From Vicinamibacterales bacterium (GTDB lineage: Bacteria; Acidobacteriota; Vicinamibacteria; Vicinamibacterales; UBA2999): 64,000 nt of DNA. The DNA is taken from positions 148,078-212,077 of the forward strand of contig JBAZYO010000010.1 in assembly GCA_041659285.1 (NCBI GenBank), in the 5' to 3' direction. Below, piece by piece: positions 23,692 through 32,564 of the stretch. Under the pieces are notes generated by a model, which saw only the letters and a list, made by a program, of their open reading frames with translations, searched no databases and was not told the origin of the DNA. Numbering within the stretch: the first letter of the stretch is position 1; each line of letters starts with the position of its first letter. Position numbers and translations under genes: made by a program.

Positions 23692-25728
23692 CTAGACGCC
23701 GTATTTCTCCGGGTCCCAGACGAGTCCGAGCTCCGTGGGCGGCGCCATGTAACCGGCCAGTGCCGAAGCGGCCACCACCGACGGCGATGCGAGATAGCCC
23801 TCGCCGCCAAGGCCCATGCGGTTCTGCCAGTTGCGGTTGAACGAGGTGATCGCGCGCTGTCCCTTGACCAGCGCGTCGCTGCCCTGCCCGAAGCATGGCC
23901 CGCACCACGAGGCGCGGATCTGTCCACCCGCGTTGCGGAACACATCCGCAATCGACTCACCACCCAGCCGTGGATCGGGGCGCTCGATCAGCAGCTTGAC
24001 GCCGCCCGATCCCGGGAACACCACGAGCTCTTTCTGCACCTTGGTGAGGCCCTGCGCGCGCGCCGCCACCAGCACCAGCGCCGCCGAGAGCAGGTCGTCG
24101 TAGCTGCCGTTGGTGCACGACCCGATCATCGCCTTGTCGAACTCGATGCGCTCGCGCGCCACGTCTTCGGCCGGGAACGCGTTGCCGGGGCTGAACGGCT
24201 TGGCGATCATCGGCGCGATGTCGTTCAATACCAGCTCTTCATCGATGTCGAACACCGCATCAGGGCCGCAGCCGAAGTGCGGATACGGCAACTCCGTCAT
24301 GCCCTTGGCCTTGTACCAGGCGTAGGTGATGTCGTCGGGCGCGAAAATCCCGTTCAGCGCCTCGGCCTCCGCCATCATGTTGGCAATGGTGTTGCGGAAG
24401 GCGATGGGCAGTTGCTGGCCGGCGTCCACCAGCTCCACCGACATGCCCTGCGACTGCCTGGCGCCCCAGCGCCGCAGCAACTCCAGCACGATGTCCTTGC
24501 CGGTGACCCACGAGCTCAGCTTGCCGCGGAAGGTCACGCGCCGCTGCCCCGCCATGGTGAAGTAGATGTAGCCGGTCGACCACCCGAACCCGAGTGTCGT
24601 CGAGCCCACGCCCATGCCGACCGCGCCGTAGGCGCCGTAGGCGCGGCTGTGCGAGTCGGCGCCGGGAATGAACTGGCCGGGCAGCACGAGGCCCTGCTCC
24701 GGAAAGTAGAAGTGGAAGATGCCGTCGCCCGGCGTCGCGTAGTACGGCTTCTTGATGTCGTGGAACGCGGCGAACTGCCGCCCGATGCCGGTCTGCTTGT
24801 CGTCGTCTGCCTTGCCGGTGAAGACGAAGTGATCGTTGGCCACCGCGGCCTGGCGCGGAAGAATCGAATTGCCGCCGGTGATCTGGTTGAAGGTGTGGAT
24901 CGAGAAGGGCGCCGTGCCATCCGAGGCCGGCAGCAGATCCGCATACACGCGAAGCGTGGCGCCCGGTGCGACCTCGGCGTCCTTGTCCACGCGGTGCGCC
25001 CACACGATTTGCGCCGTCGTCGACATGCCGCGCGCCTGCTCTGCATCCGGGAAGATCACTTCCGGCTTGCGCTCGACCGACGAGCGGAACTCGCGGCGGC
25101 CGACGGCGAAGATGCCGCCGCTCTGGCGGATCTCGTCTTCCTTGGCGCTGAGCGGCACCGGCGTGTAGGTCTTGGCCTGGGTGACATTGACGACCTGGCG
25201 CGAACCGGTCTCGTAGGTAAACTCGTCGCCGTCGTTCGCGTCGGCCACCGCCTCAGGACTCTGGACGACGTGCAGGCCGAGGTTGAAGGAGTTGCGGCGG
25301 AAGATGTCGCCCATGTTGTGGCCGCAGATGATCACCATCTCGAGGCCCACTTCGTCGGCAATCGCCTTGAGGCCGGCCGGCGACATCTCGCGGGAGCTGC
25401 CGATGGCGAAGCGATCGCCCGCCACGACGAACGTCTCGCCCTGATGGACGCGGGCGCGGAAGTCGGGCATCAGGTAGCGGAACGAGCCCGCCTTCCACCG
25501 CTCGTCCAGCGTCTCCAGGCTCTCTGACACGCAGTCGGCGGCCGGGGTGATCTGGTCGGTGTCGATGGCGTCGAGTTTCTTGCCGGGGTGCTTCGGGTCC
25601 CAGATCACCAGGGCCTTGCCGCGGATGGTCCGGCTGGCATCGCCGCCCGCCAGGTCGGCGGGGCGCGGAGCAGGCAAGGTGTCGAGGGTAACGCCGGGCT
25701 TGAGGATGGCGGGTTTCGCGATCTGCAT
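23692..25728 (-). CDS. Aconitase/isopropylmalate isomerase-family hydratase with swapped domain order
   Basis: 678 residues. The small swivel domain (LeuD-like) comes first, about 30-190: DTDQITPAADCV, FAIGSSREMSPAG. The large Fe-S domain (LeuC-like) follows, about 240-678. Cluster cysteines: AMIGSCTNGSYDD and ASWCGPCFGQGSD; the PGADSHSRAYGA block is also present. In ordinary aconitase the swivel domain is last, so this chain is permuted. Two-subunit LeuC/LeuD enzymes have the same parts in separate genes. It dehydrates/rehydrates a hydroxy-tricarboxylate. Aconitate, homoaconitate or methylcitrate-type substrates are all possible. Confidence 0.85.
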   Translation of the reverse strand: MQIAKPAILKPGVTLDTLPAPRPADLAGGDASRTIRGKALVIWDPKHPGKKLDAIDTDQITPAADCVSESLETLDERWKAGSFRYLMPDFRARVHQGETFVVAGDRFAIGSSREMSPAGLKAIADEVGLEMVIICGHNMGDIFRRNSFNLGLHVVQSPEAVADANDGDEFTYETGSRQVVNVTQAKTYTPVPLSAKEDEIRQSGGIFAVGRREFRSSVERKPEVIFPDAEQARGMSTTAQIVWAHRVDKDAEVAPGATLRVYADLLPASDGTAPFSIHTFNQITGGNSILPRQAAVANDHFVFTGKADDDKQTGIGRQFAAFHDIKKPYYATPGDGIFHFYFPEQGLVLPGQFIPGADSHSRAYGAYGAVGMGVGSTTLGFGWSTGYIYFTMAGQRRVTFRGKLSSWVTGKDIVLELLRRWGARQSQGMSVELVDAGQQLPIAFRNTIANMMAEAEALNGIFAPDDITYAWYKAKGMTELPYPHFGCGPDAVFDIDEELVLNDIAPMIAKPFSPGNAFPAEDVARERIEFDKAMIGSCTNGSYDDLLSAALVLVAARAQGLTKVQKELVVFPGSGGVKLLIERPDPRLGGESIADVFRNAGGQIRASWCGPCFGQGSDALVKGQRAITSFNRNWQNRMGLGGEGYLASPSVVAASALAGYMAPPTELGLVWDPEKYGV

Positions 25729-25811
25729 AACCTATCGATTGTAACGTGACGAAGTGGTGTCCGGCCTCTTGACCCGCCGTAGCGTTCGCGAAGGCGGTTA
25801 GCCGGACTAGA

Positions 25812-27404
25812 ATGGCGGCCATGCGTTACACCACATTCGCCCTGAGCTTCGCTCTAGCAGCGCTGTCGATCGCGACGCCGACGGCGCAGGAGAAAGTCGA
25901 CCGCGACATCCAGTGGAAGATCCGCCGTGAAGCCACGGACAACTCCCAGATTCTGCGCACGCTCCACTTCCTCACCGACGTCTACGGCCCGCGCCTGACC
26001 GGGTCGCCGAACCTGAAGGCCGCACAGGACTGGGTCGTCAAGGAGACCACGACCTGGGGCCTCAAGAATGCGCACCTCGAACCCTGGGATTTCGGTCATC
26101 CCGGCTGGTCAAACGAACGCCTGTCGGTCCACGTGACGGCGCCCGTCAAGGACTCGCTCATCGCCGAGGCGCTGGCGTGGACGCCGGGCACGAATGGGAC
26201 GGTGACCGCGCCGGCGGTGCAGATCATCGTGCCCGCGCAGCCCACCAAGGAGGTGTTGGCGAAGTTCTTCGCCGATCACCGCGACCGCGTGAAGGGCAAG
26301 GTGGTGATGGTGGGAGCGCCCGCCGTTGTGCGGGTGACCATCCTTCCGCCGCAGAAGCGGCGCGAAGACAACGAGGTGCGCGCCCAATACGACCCGGCCA
26401 ACCCCGCCCCCGGTGGCGGATTTCCCGGTGGCCCGCCGGCGCGGCCGGACCCGAACGTCGTGCCCGCCAACCAGGTGGCCGAGCAGCTCGATCAGTTCCT
26501 GGTGTCGGCCGGCGCGGCCGCCCGCGTCAACGACGCCGGCCGGGAGCACGGACAGATCCGCGCGTTCAACAACCGCACCTTTGACATCGCCAAGGCGGTG
26601 CCGACGGTGGTGATGCGCAACGAAGACTACGGCCGCCTCTCGCGCCTGCTGGCCGATGGCCTCGTCGTCGAGCTCGAGCTGACCATCGTCAACCACACGT
26701 CACCGGAGGGCGCCACCGCCTACAACGTGGTGGCCGAGATCCCCGGCACCGACAAGGCGCAGGAGGTGGTGATGCTGGGCGGCCACGTTGACTCGTGGCA
26801 CTCCGCCACCGGCGCCACCGACAACGCCATTGGTTGCGCCACCATGATGGAGGCCATCCGCATCCTGCAGGCGATCGGCGTCAAGCCGCGACGAACGATT
26901 CGGCTCGCGCTGTGGAGCGGCGAGGAACAGGGCCTGCTCGGCTCGCAGGCATATGTGAAGCAGCACTTCGGCATGATCGAAGACGCCAAGCCGGAGCACG
27001 CCAACTTCGCCGGCTACTTCAACATCGACTCCGGCACCGGCCGCGCCCGCGGCATGTCGGTGTTCGGGCCGGCCGACGCCGCCGCCATCCTCCGCGACGC
27101 CACCAGGCCGTTCGAAGACAACGGCTTCTTCGGCGTCAGCGCCACCCAGAGCCGCCGCCGCGGCGGCACGGATTCAACGTCGTTCAACGAGGCCGGCCTG
27201 CCGGGGATTGGCATCCAGCAGGATCCGATCGAATACAACTCGCACACCTGGCACACCAACCTCGACACCTTCGAGCGTGTCATCGAAGACGATGCGAAGC
27301 AGTCGGCGATGGTGATTGCGGCGGCGGTCTACCACCTGGCGATGCGGGACGAGAAGCTGCCGCGGCTCCCGAAAGACAAGATGCCGCCTCTGCCAACGCC
27401 GTAA
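25812..27404 (+). CDS. Secreted M28-family zinc aminopeptidase
   Basis: 530 residues with a signal peptide (MRYTTFALSFALAALSIATP; the ATG at 25821 may be the real start). A PA-like insert sits around 140-290 with a proline/glycine-rich loop (PGGGFPGGPPARPDP). The peptidase part has the co-catalytic zinc pattern: GGHVDSWHSATGATDNA (His, Asp), ALWSGEEQGLLGS (catalytic Glu pair), FNIDSGTGRARG (Asp) and YNSHTWHTNLDTFE (late His). It would release N-terminal amino acids in the periplasm or outside the cell. It stands alone, divergent from the aconitase-family gene. Confidence 0.9.
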   Translation: MAAMRYTTFALSFALAALSIATPTAQEKVDRDIQWKIRREATDNSQILRTLHFLTDVYGPRLTGSPNLKAAQDWVVKETTTWGLKNAHLEPWDFGHPGWSNERLSVHVTAPVKDSLIAEALAWTPGTNGTVTAPAVQIIVPAQPTKEVLAKFFADHRDRVKGKVVMVGAPAVVRVTILPPQKRREDNEVRAQYDPANPAPGGGFPGGPPARPDPNVVPANQVAEQLDQFLVSAGAAARVNDAGREHGQIRAFNNRTFDIAKAVPTVVMRNEDYGRLSRLLADGLVVELELTIVNHTSPEGATAYNVVAEIPGTDKAQEVVMLGGHVDSWHSATGATDNAIGCATMMEAIRILQAIGVKPRRTIRLALWSGEEQGLLGSQAYVKQHFGMIEDAKPEHANFAGYFNIDSGTGRARGMSVFGPADAAAILRDATRPFEDNGFFGVSATQSRRRGGTDSTSFNEAGLPGIGIQQDPIEYNSHTWHTNLDTFERVIEDDAKQSAMVIAAAVYHLAMRDEKLPRLPKDKMPPLPTP

Positions 27405-27417
27405 CGAATCCGGATTT

Positions 27418-27491
27418 GGTGATCTCGTGATGTGGAGATTTGGTGATTTGCTGGTCGCCAAATCGCCACGTCACGAGTTCGCAAGATCACC
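27418..27491. terminator. Imperfect long inverted repeat between convergent genes
   Basis: Arms 27418-27443 and 27458-27491 are reverse complements apart from an 8-nt insertion in the right arm (CGTGATGTGG pairs with CCACGTCACG). It fills the 93 bp gap between the convergent M28 and 27498-28418 genes, so it is a likely two-way terminator or a decayed repeat element. Confidence 0.5.
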
Positions 27492-27497
27492 AGATCA

Positions 27498-28418
27498 TCA
27501 TTCGCTTGGCGTCTTCAAGAAGCGCCTGACGTTCGCGTAGGTGGCGGTGGCGAGGATCTCGTCGAGCCCCAGCGCCGCCTTGTAGTACTCGTCCATCTGT
27601 GACGGCACCCAGAAATCCAGCGCCTCGTCTTTCTTGAAGGTGACGGTGATCGCGCAGCGCACCGCCGGATCGGCGGCGTTGAGCTCCGTCTTCACCACCG
27701 TGCCGGTGAACGGATCGATCCAGAGACGCCCGGTCAGCGCCAGGTCGCGTCCGCGCGTGGTCTTGATCAGCGTCGGCCGCGCCGCTTCGCGGTAGGCGGC
27801 CCGCCGCAGCACGCGGCCGGCGATGGTCTCTTCCCCTTCATCCGTGAACTCGAAGCGCTCGTTCACCCGCGGGTGAAGGAACATCAACGCGAGCGTCGGG
27901 ATGTTGATGGTGCGCGCGACGTTGCCGACGTAGTGGCGTGCGGTTGCTTCAGTGTACTTGGCGCCGATCTCGAAGCGATCCTTGTCGTTGGTCTGGAACA
28001 GCTTCAACAGCCGGTCGTCGCGCTCGCGCACCTTGGCGCCCTTCACTTCGAACACGTCGCGGAACGACATCCAGCCTTCGCCGTCGCCGCCCAACTGCAC
28101 CAGCATGAAGTCGGAGCGGAGCACGAGGCGGTTCATCGCGCCGCCGGCCCGCATGCCGCCACCCGGGTTGCGCTGGTTCAGGTTGTCGCCGGGGTTGGTG
28201 GGCCGCTGCAGCTCCTGGACGTAGGTTTCTTCCGCCACCAGCAGCGAGAACTTCTGCTCGTAGGCCATCACGTAGCGCATGGCGCTGCCGATGATGGTCG
28301 TGAATCCGGATCCCGGCGTGTTGCCGACCTGCGCGCCCACCGTGACCGACAGGCCGAGCGCGATAACGACAATGTGGAGTCCGGCTTTAGCCGGACTGGC
28401 TGTGACTCGGCTTCGCAT
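27498..28418 (-). CDS. Secreted protein of unknown function
   Basis: 306 residues. The N-terminus gives a signal peptide (VVIALGLSVTVGAQ), preceded by TASPAKAGLHI, which is encoded by a 27-nt dispersed repeat. The body has motifs of a lipoprotein-localisation-like or outer-membrane lipoprotein sorting fold, without a firm match: LWIDPFTGTVVKTELNA and ITVTFKKDEALDFWVPSQM are beta-strand rich and typical of such domains. No catalytic motif is seen. It is divergent from the MATE gene. Confidence 0.65.
   Translation of the reverse strand: MRSRVTASPAKAGLHIVVIALGLSVTVGAQVGNTPGSGFTTIIGSAMRYVMAYEQKFSLLVAEETYVQELQRPTNPGDNLNQRNPGGGMRAGGAMNRLVLRSDFMLVQLGGDGEGWMSFRDVFEVKGAKVRERDDRLLKLFQTNDKDRFEIGAKYTEATARHYVGNVARTINIPTLALMFLHPRVNERFEFTDEGEETIAGRVLRRAAYREAARPTLIKTTRGRDLALTGRLWIDPFTGTVVKTELNAADPAVRCAITVTFKKDEALDFWVPSQMDEYYKAALGLDEILATATYANVRRFLKTPSE
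28370..28396. repeat. 27-nt dispersed repeat with palindrome, copy A
   Basis: Contains the palindrome GTCCGGCTTTAGCCGGAC (28379-28396). All 27 nt are identical to 43874-43900. Here the repeat is translated on the minus strand at the N-terminus of a secreted protein (SPAKAGLHI). Confidence 0.85.
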
Positions 28419-28462
28419 GGCTGGCTCCGCCGGCCCATCCTACCGTAAGCTTGAGGATTCCC

Positions 28463-29815
28463 GTGCGCGCGTCCCTCCGCTCCGAACTGGTCCCCATGCT
28501 CCGCCTCGCCGTCCCCGTGGTGATGGCCGAACTCGGCTGGATGGCGATGGGCGTGGTGGACACGCTGATGGTGGGGCGCCTCGGCCCCGAGGCGATCAGC
28601 GCCGTGGGCGTGGGCGCCGCCCTGCACATCGCCGTCGCTATCTTCGGCATGGGCGTGCTGCTCGGCCTCGACACGCTGGTGTCGCAGGCGTTCGGCGCCG
28701 GCGACATCCGCGACTGCCACCGCTGGCTGTTCGACGGCCTGGCGCTGGCGGCGCTGATGACCCTGCCGATCATGGCGGTGTGCCTGCTGCTGGCGTTCTC
28801 GATCCCGTCGCTCGGCTTCCACGCCGCGGTGGTGCCGCAGCTGCAGCCCTATTTCTTCGTCCTGATCTGGAGCACGCCGTTCCTGCTGGCCTACGCCGCC
28901 TGCCGGCGCTACCTGCAGGGCCTGCACCGCGTCACGCCGGTGATGTTCGCCTTGATTTCGGCGAACGTCCTCAACGCCGCCATGAACTGGTTGCTCGTGT
29001 ACGGACACCTGGGCTTCCCGAGGCTTGGCGTGCCGGGCTCGGCGTGGGCCACGCTGATCGCGCGCATCTACATGCTGGCCGCTCTGGCGGCCGCGATCTG
29101 GTGGACCGACAGGCGTTCCGGCCGCGAGAGCATTTGGCGGATTCCGCGAGTTGTCGATCCGGCGCGGCTTCGCCGCCTGCTGACCCTTGGCCTGCCGGCG
29201 GCCTCGCAGACGCTGGCCGAGGTCGGCGTGTTCGCCCTGGCGACGGCGCTGGCCGGCACGCTGGATCCCATCTCCGGCGCGTCACACCAGATTGCGCTCA
29301 ACCTGGCGGGCATCGCCTTCATGATCCCGTTGGGCGTGGGCTCGGCCGGCGCGGTTCGCGTCGGTCACGCCGTGGGCGCGGGAGATCCCGTTCGCGCCGC
29401 CGCCGCGGGGTGGACCGCCATCCTGCTCGGCGTGGGGTTCATGCTGACCTCCGGCGCCCTGTTCGTGGCGATGCCGCGGACGCTGATCGGCTGGTTCAGT
29501 GCGGACCCCGCCGTGCTCACCGTGGGCACGTCATTGCTCTACCTCGCTGCGATTTTTCAGCTGTTCGACGGCATTCAGGGCGTGATCACCGGCACGCTGC
29601 GAGGCATCGGCGACACGCGCACACCCATGTTCGTCAACCTGGCGGCGCACTGGTTGCTGGGGTTGCCCGTGAGCTACACGCTCTGCTTCGTGATCGGCTG
29701 GGGGGTGTGGGGCCTGTGGGTGGGCCTGTCGCTGGGGCTGATCGTCACCGGCACCATCCTCCTCTGGGTCTGGGCGCGGAAGATCCATGACTATCGAGTC
29801 GCCCATGGTCTCTGA
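28463..29815 (+). CDS. MATE family multidrug/metabolite exporter
   Basis: About 450 residues and twelve predicted helices in two bundles of six. Conserved features: PVVMAELGWMAMGVVDTLMV at the start, GMGVLLGLDTLVSQAFGAGD in helix 2-3, RRYLQGLHRVTPVM, and the second-half equivalents GVGSAGAVRVGHAVGAGDPV and GIQGVITGTLRGIGDTRTP. It exports organic cations or metabolites in exchange for Na+ or H+. A GTG at 28463 with GAGG upstream is chosen; a TTG four codons earlier is also possible. It is followed by the cys operon 33 bp later, but no functional link is implied. Confidence 0.9.
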   Translation: MRASLRSELVPMLRLAVPVVMAELGWMAMGVVDTLMVGRLGPEAISAVGVGAALHIAVAIFGMGVLLGLDTLVSQAFGAGDIRDCHRWLFDGLALAALMTLPIMAVCLLLAFSIPSLGFHAAVVPQLQPYFFVLIWSTPFLLAYAACRRYLQGLHRVTPVMFALISANVLNAAMNWLLVYGHLGFPRLGVPGSAWATLIARIYMLAALAAAIWWTDRRSGRESIWRIPRVVDPARLRRLLTLGLPAASQTLAEVGVFALATALAGTLDPISGASHQIALNLAGIAFMIPLGVGSAGAVRVGHAVGAGDPVRAAAAGWTAILLGVGFMLTSGALFVAMPRTLIGWFSADPAVLTVGTSLLYLAAIFQLFDGIQGVITGTLRGIGDTRTPMFVNLAAHWLLGLPVSYTLCFVIGWGVWGLWVGLSLGLIVTGTILLWVWARKIHDYRVAHGL

Positions 29816-29848
29816 CCCGCACCGCAGTCGTGCCATGATGGGGGGTCG

Positions 29849-30739
29849 ATGACGCTCGACGTCCTGGAATCGGAGAGCATCGAGATCCTGCGTGAAGCCG
29901 TGGCCGGCGCCGAGCGACCGGTCCTGCTGTATTCCATCGGCAAGGACTCGTCGGTGCTGCTGCACCTCGCCCGCAAGGCGTTCCATCCCTCGCCACCGCC
30001 GTTTCCCTTGCTGCATGTCGACACCACGTGGAAATTCCGGGACATGTACGCGCACCGCGAACGCGTGATGCGCGAGTCCGGCATGCGCCTCCTCGTGCAC
30101 CGCAATGAGGCCGGCCTGGCCGCCGGGGTGAATCCCTTTTCGCACGGCTCGGGTCCCTACACGGACGTGATGAAGACCGAGGCCCTCAGGCAGGCGCTCG
30201 ATACCCACCGCTTCGACGTCATCTTTGGCGGCGCCCGCCGCGACGAGGAGGCCTCGCGCGCCAAGGAGCGCATTTGCTCGTTCCGGGCGGCGGGCCACCG
30301 GTGGGATCCGAAGGCGCAGCGCCCGGAGCTCTGGGCCATCTACAACATGCGCATCCGCCCCGGTGAGTCGATGCGCGTGTTCCCGCTGTCGAACTGGACC
30401 GAGATCGACGTCTGGCGCTACCTCGAACGCGAGGCCATTCCGGTGGTCCCCCTCTACTTCGCCGCCGAGCGGCCGGTCGTGCATCGCGGCGGGACCCTCG
30501 TGATGGTGGACGACGAGCGGTTTCCGCTCGCACCCGGCGAGCAGCCCGAACGCCGATGGGTGCGGTTCCGAACGCTGGGGTGCTACCCGTTGAGCGGCGC
30601 CGTCGAGAGCCGCGCCACCACGATCGCGGCGATCATCGCCGAGACGGTGGCCGCGGCATCCTCCGAGCGACAGGGCCGGCTGATCGACAGCGACCAACCG
30701 TCATCCATGGAGAAGAAGAAACGGGAGGGATACTTCTGA
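29849..30739 (+). CDS. cysD: Sulfate adenylyltransferase subunit 2
   Basis: 296 residues. The ATP-pyrophosphatase (PP-loop) fold is shown by LLYSIGKDSSVLLHL near residue 32, then DTTWKFRDMY, GGARRDEEASRAKERI, and the C-terminal RFRTLGCYPLSGAVES. With CysN it forms adenosine 5'-phosphosulfate from ATP and sulfate. The stop overlaps the start region of cysNC, so the two are translated together. The length is normal for CysD. Confidence 0.95.
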   Translation: MTLDVLESESIEILREAVAGAERPVLLYSIGKDSSVLLHLARKAFHPSPPPFPLLHVDTTWKFRDMYAHRERVMRESGMRLLVHRNEAGLAAGVNPFSHGSGPYTDVMKTEALRQALDTHRFDVIFGGARRDEEASRAKERICSFRAAGHRWDPKAQRPELWAIYNMRIRPGESMRVFPLSNWTEIDVWRYLEREAIPVVPLYFAAERPVVHRGGTLVMVDDERFPLAPGEQPERRWVRFRTLGCYPLSGAVESRATTIAAIIAETVAAASSERQGRLIDSDQPSSMEKKKREGYF

Positions 30740-32562
30740 GCCTCCCCCTGCTCCGGCTGATCACGTGCGGCAGCGTCGATGACGGCAAGTCGACCCTGAT
30801 CGGCCGGCTGCTGCACGAGTCGCGCGCGGTCTTCGACGACCAGACGCGGGCGCTCGAAGCCGATTCGCGCAAGTTCGGCACGCAGGGCAGCCGCGTCGAC
30901 TTCGCGCTGCTGGTGGATGGACTGCAGGCCGAGCGAGAGCAAGGCATCACCATCGACGTCGCCTACCGCTTCTTTTCCACCCCCGCCCGGCGGTTCATCG
31001 TCGCCGACACGCCGGGCCACGAGCAGTACACGCGGAACATGGCCACCGGCGCCTCCACCGCCGACCTGGCGGTGATCCTGGTCGATGCGCGCAAAGGCGT
31101 GCTCACCCAGACCCGGCGCCACACCCGCATCGTCGCGCTCATGGGCATCCGGCACGTCCTGCTCGCGGTCAACAAGATGGACCTGGTGGACTATTCGCGG
31201 GAGGTCTTCGAAGCTGTCGTCGACGCCTACGCGCCGTTCGCGGCCGCGTGCGGCATCACCAGCGTCAGGCCAATCCCAATCTCCGCGCTCGAGGGCGATC
31301 ACCTCGTCGCGCCGAGCGCGCGCATGCCCTGGTACGACGGGCCTACAGTGATCTCGTATCTCGAAACCATCGAGGTGACCGGTCCGCCTTCGTCCGGGCC
31401 GTTCCGGATGCCAGTGCAGTGGATCAATCGTCCCGGCCCCGATTTTCGTGGCGCGGCCGGACGGGTCTGCGCGGGAGCCGTGCATCCGGGCGACCGCGTG
31501 CGCGTGCTGCCCTCCGGCGTGGAAACCCGCGTCAAGGGCATCGTGACGTGCGGTGGCGAGCGGGCCCGGGCCGAAGCAGGCGACTCCGTCACGCTGACGC
31601 TGATCGACGAGGTGGACGTCAGCCGTGGCGACGTGATCGCGGCCGCCACGGCGGCGCCCGCGGTGGCCGATCAGTTCGAGGCCCGGCTGTTGTGGATGGG
31701 ATCTCACGACCTCATTCCAGGCCGTTCGTACCTGCTCAAGGCGTACTCAAAGGAAATGCGCGCGACCGTGACCGCCATCAAGCATCGCATCGACGTCGGC
31801 AGCGATGCCCACCTGGCGGCGAAGACGCTGGCGCTGAACGAGATCGGCGTGGTCAACCTGTCGACGGCGCAGCCCCTCGTGTTTGAACCCTATTCCGTCA
31901 ATCGCACGCTGGGCGCCTTCATCCTGATCGACCCGCTCACCTTCGAAACCGTAGGCGCCGGCATGATCGAGTTCGCGCTGCGCCGCGCCGCGAACGTGCA
32001 CTGGCAGGCGCTCGAGGTCACGGGGCCGGCGCGGGCGGCCTTGAAGCAGCAGCAACCGTGCTGCGTGTGGTTCACGGGCCTCTCGGGCTCCGGAAAGTCG
32101 TCGATCGCCAACCGCCTCGAGCAACGCCTGTATGCGGCGGGCCGCCACACCTATCTGCTCGACGGCGACAACATCCGGCACGGACTCAATCGCGACCTGG
32201 GCTTCACCGAGGCGGACCGGGCCGAGAACATCCGGCGCGTCGCCGAGGTCGCCCACCTGATGGTGGATGCCGGGCTGATGGTGCTGGTCGCGTTCATCTC
32301 TCCATTCCGCGCCGAACGGCGAGCGGCGCGAGACCGGTTCGCAGACGGAGAGTTCGTGGAGGTGTTCGTCGACACCCCGATCGAGGAATGCGAACGCCGC
32401 GATCCCAAGGGCTTGTATGCGAAGGCCCGCAGCGGCGCCTTGCCGAACTTCACCGGCATCGACAGCCCATACGAGCGGCCGGAGTCGCCCGAGGTGCACC
32501 TGCTCACGGCCGGGCGCTCGCCCGAGGAGTGCGCCGAGCAGCTGTTCGCGCGGCTCCGGTGA
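30736..32562 (+). CDS. cysNC: Bifunctional sulfate adenylyltransferase subunit 1/adenylylsulfate kinase
   Basis: About 608 residues. Residues about 1-420 are the EF-Tu-like GTPase CysN: LITCGSVDDGKSTLIGRLL (P-loop), DTPGHEQYTRNMATG (switch II) and AVNKMDLVDYS (NKxD). Residues about 430-608 are APS kinase CysC: CVWFTGLSGSGKSSIANRLE, LLDGDNIRHGLNRDLGF and NIRRVAEVAHLM. GTP use by CysN drives APS formation, and CysC makes PAPS. The start is unusual: no ATG fits, and the CTG at 30736 overlaps the cysD stop as CTGA, 7 nt after GGGAGGG. It is followed at once by a TauE-like permease. Confidence 0.92.
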   Translation: MSLPLLRLITCGSVDDGKSTLIGRLLHESRAVFDDQTRALEADSRKFGTQGSRVDFALLVDGLQAEREQGITIDVAYRFFSTPARRFIVADTPGHEQYTRNMATGASTADLAVILVDARKGVLTQTRRHTRIVALMGIRHVLLAVNKMDLVDYSREVFEAVVDAYAPFAAACGITSVRPIPISALEGDHLVAPSARMPWYDGPTVISYLETIEVTGPPSSGPFRMPVQWINRPGPDFRGAAGRVCAGAVHPGDRVRVLPSGVETRVKGIVTCGGERARAEAGDSVTLTLIDEVDVSRGDVIAAATAAPAVADQFEARLLWMGSHDLIPGRSYLLKAYSKEMRATVTAIKHRIDVGSDAHLAAKTLALNEIGVVNLSTAQPLVFEPYSVNRTLGAFILIDPLTFETVGAGMIEFALRRAANVHWQALEVTGPARAALKQQQPCCVWFTGLSGSGKSSIANRLEQRLYAAGRHTYLLDGDNIRHGLNRDLGFTEADRAENIRRVAEVAHLMVDAGLMVLVAFISPFRAERRAARDRFADGEFVEVFVDTPIEECERRDPKGLYAKARSGALPNFTGIDSPYERPESPEVHLLTAGRSPEECAEQLFARLR

Positions 32563-32564
32563 CG

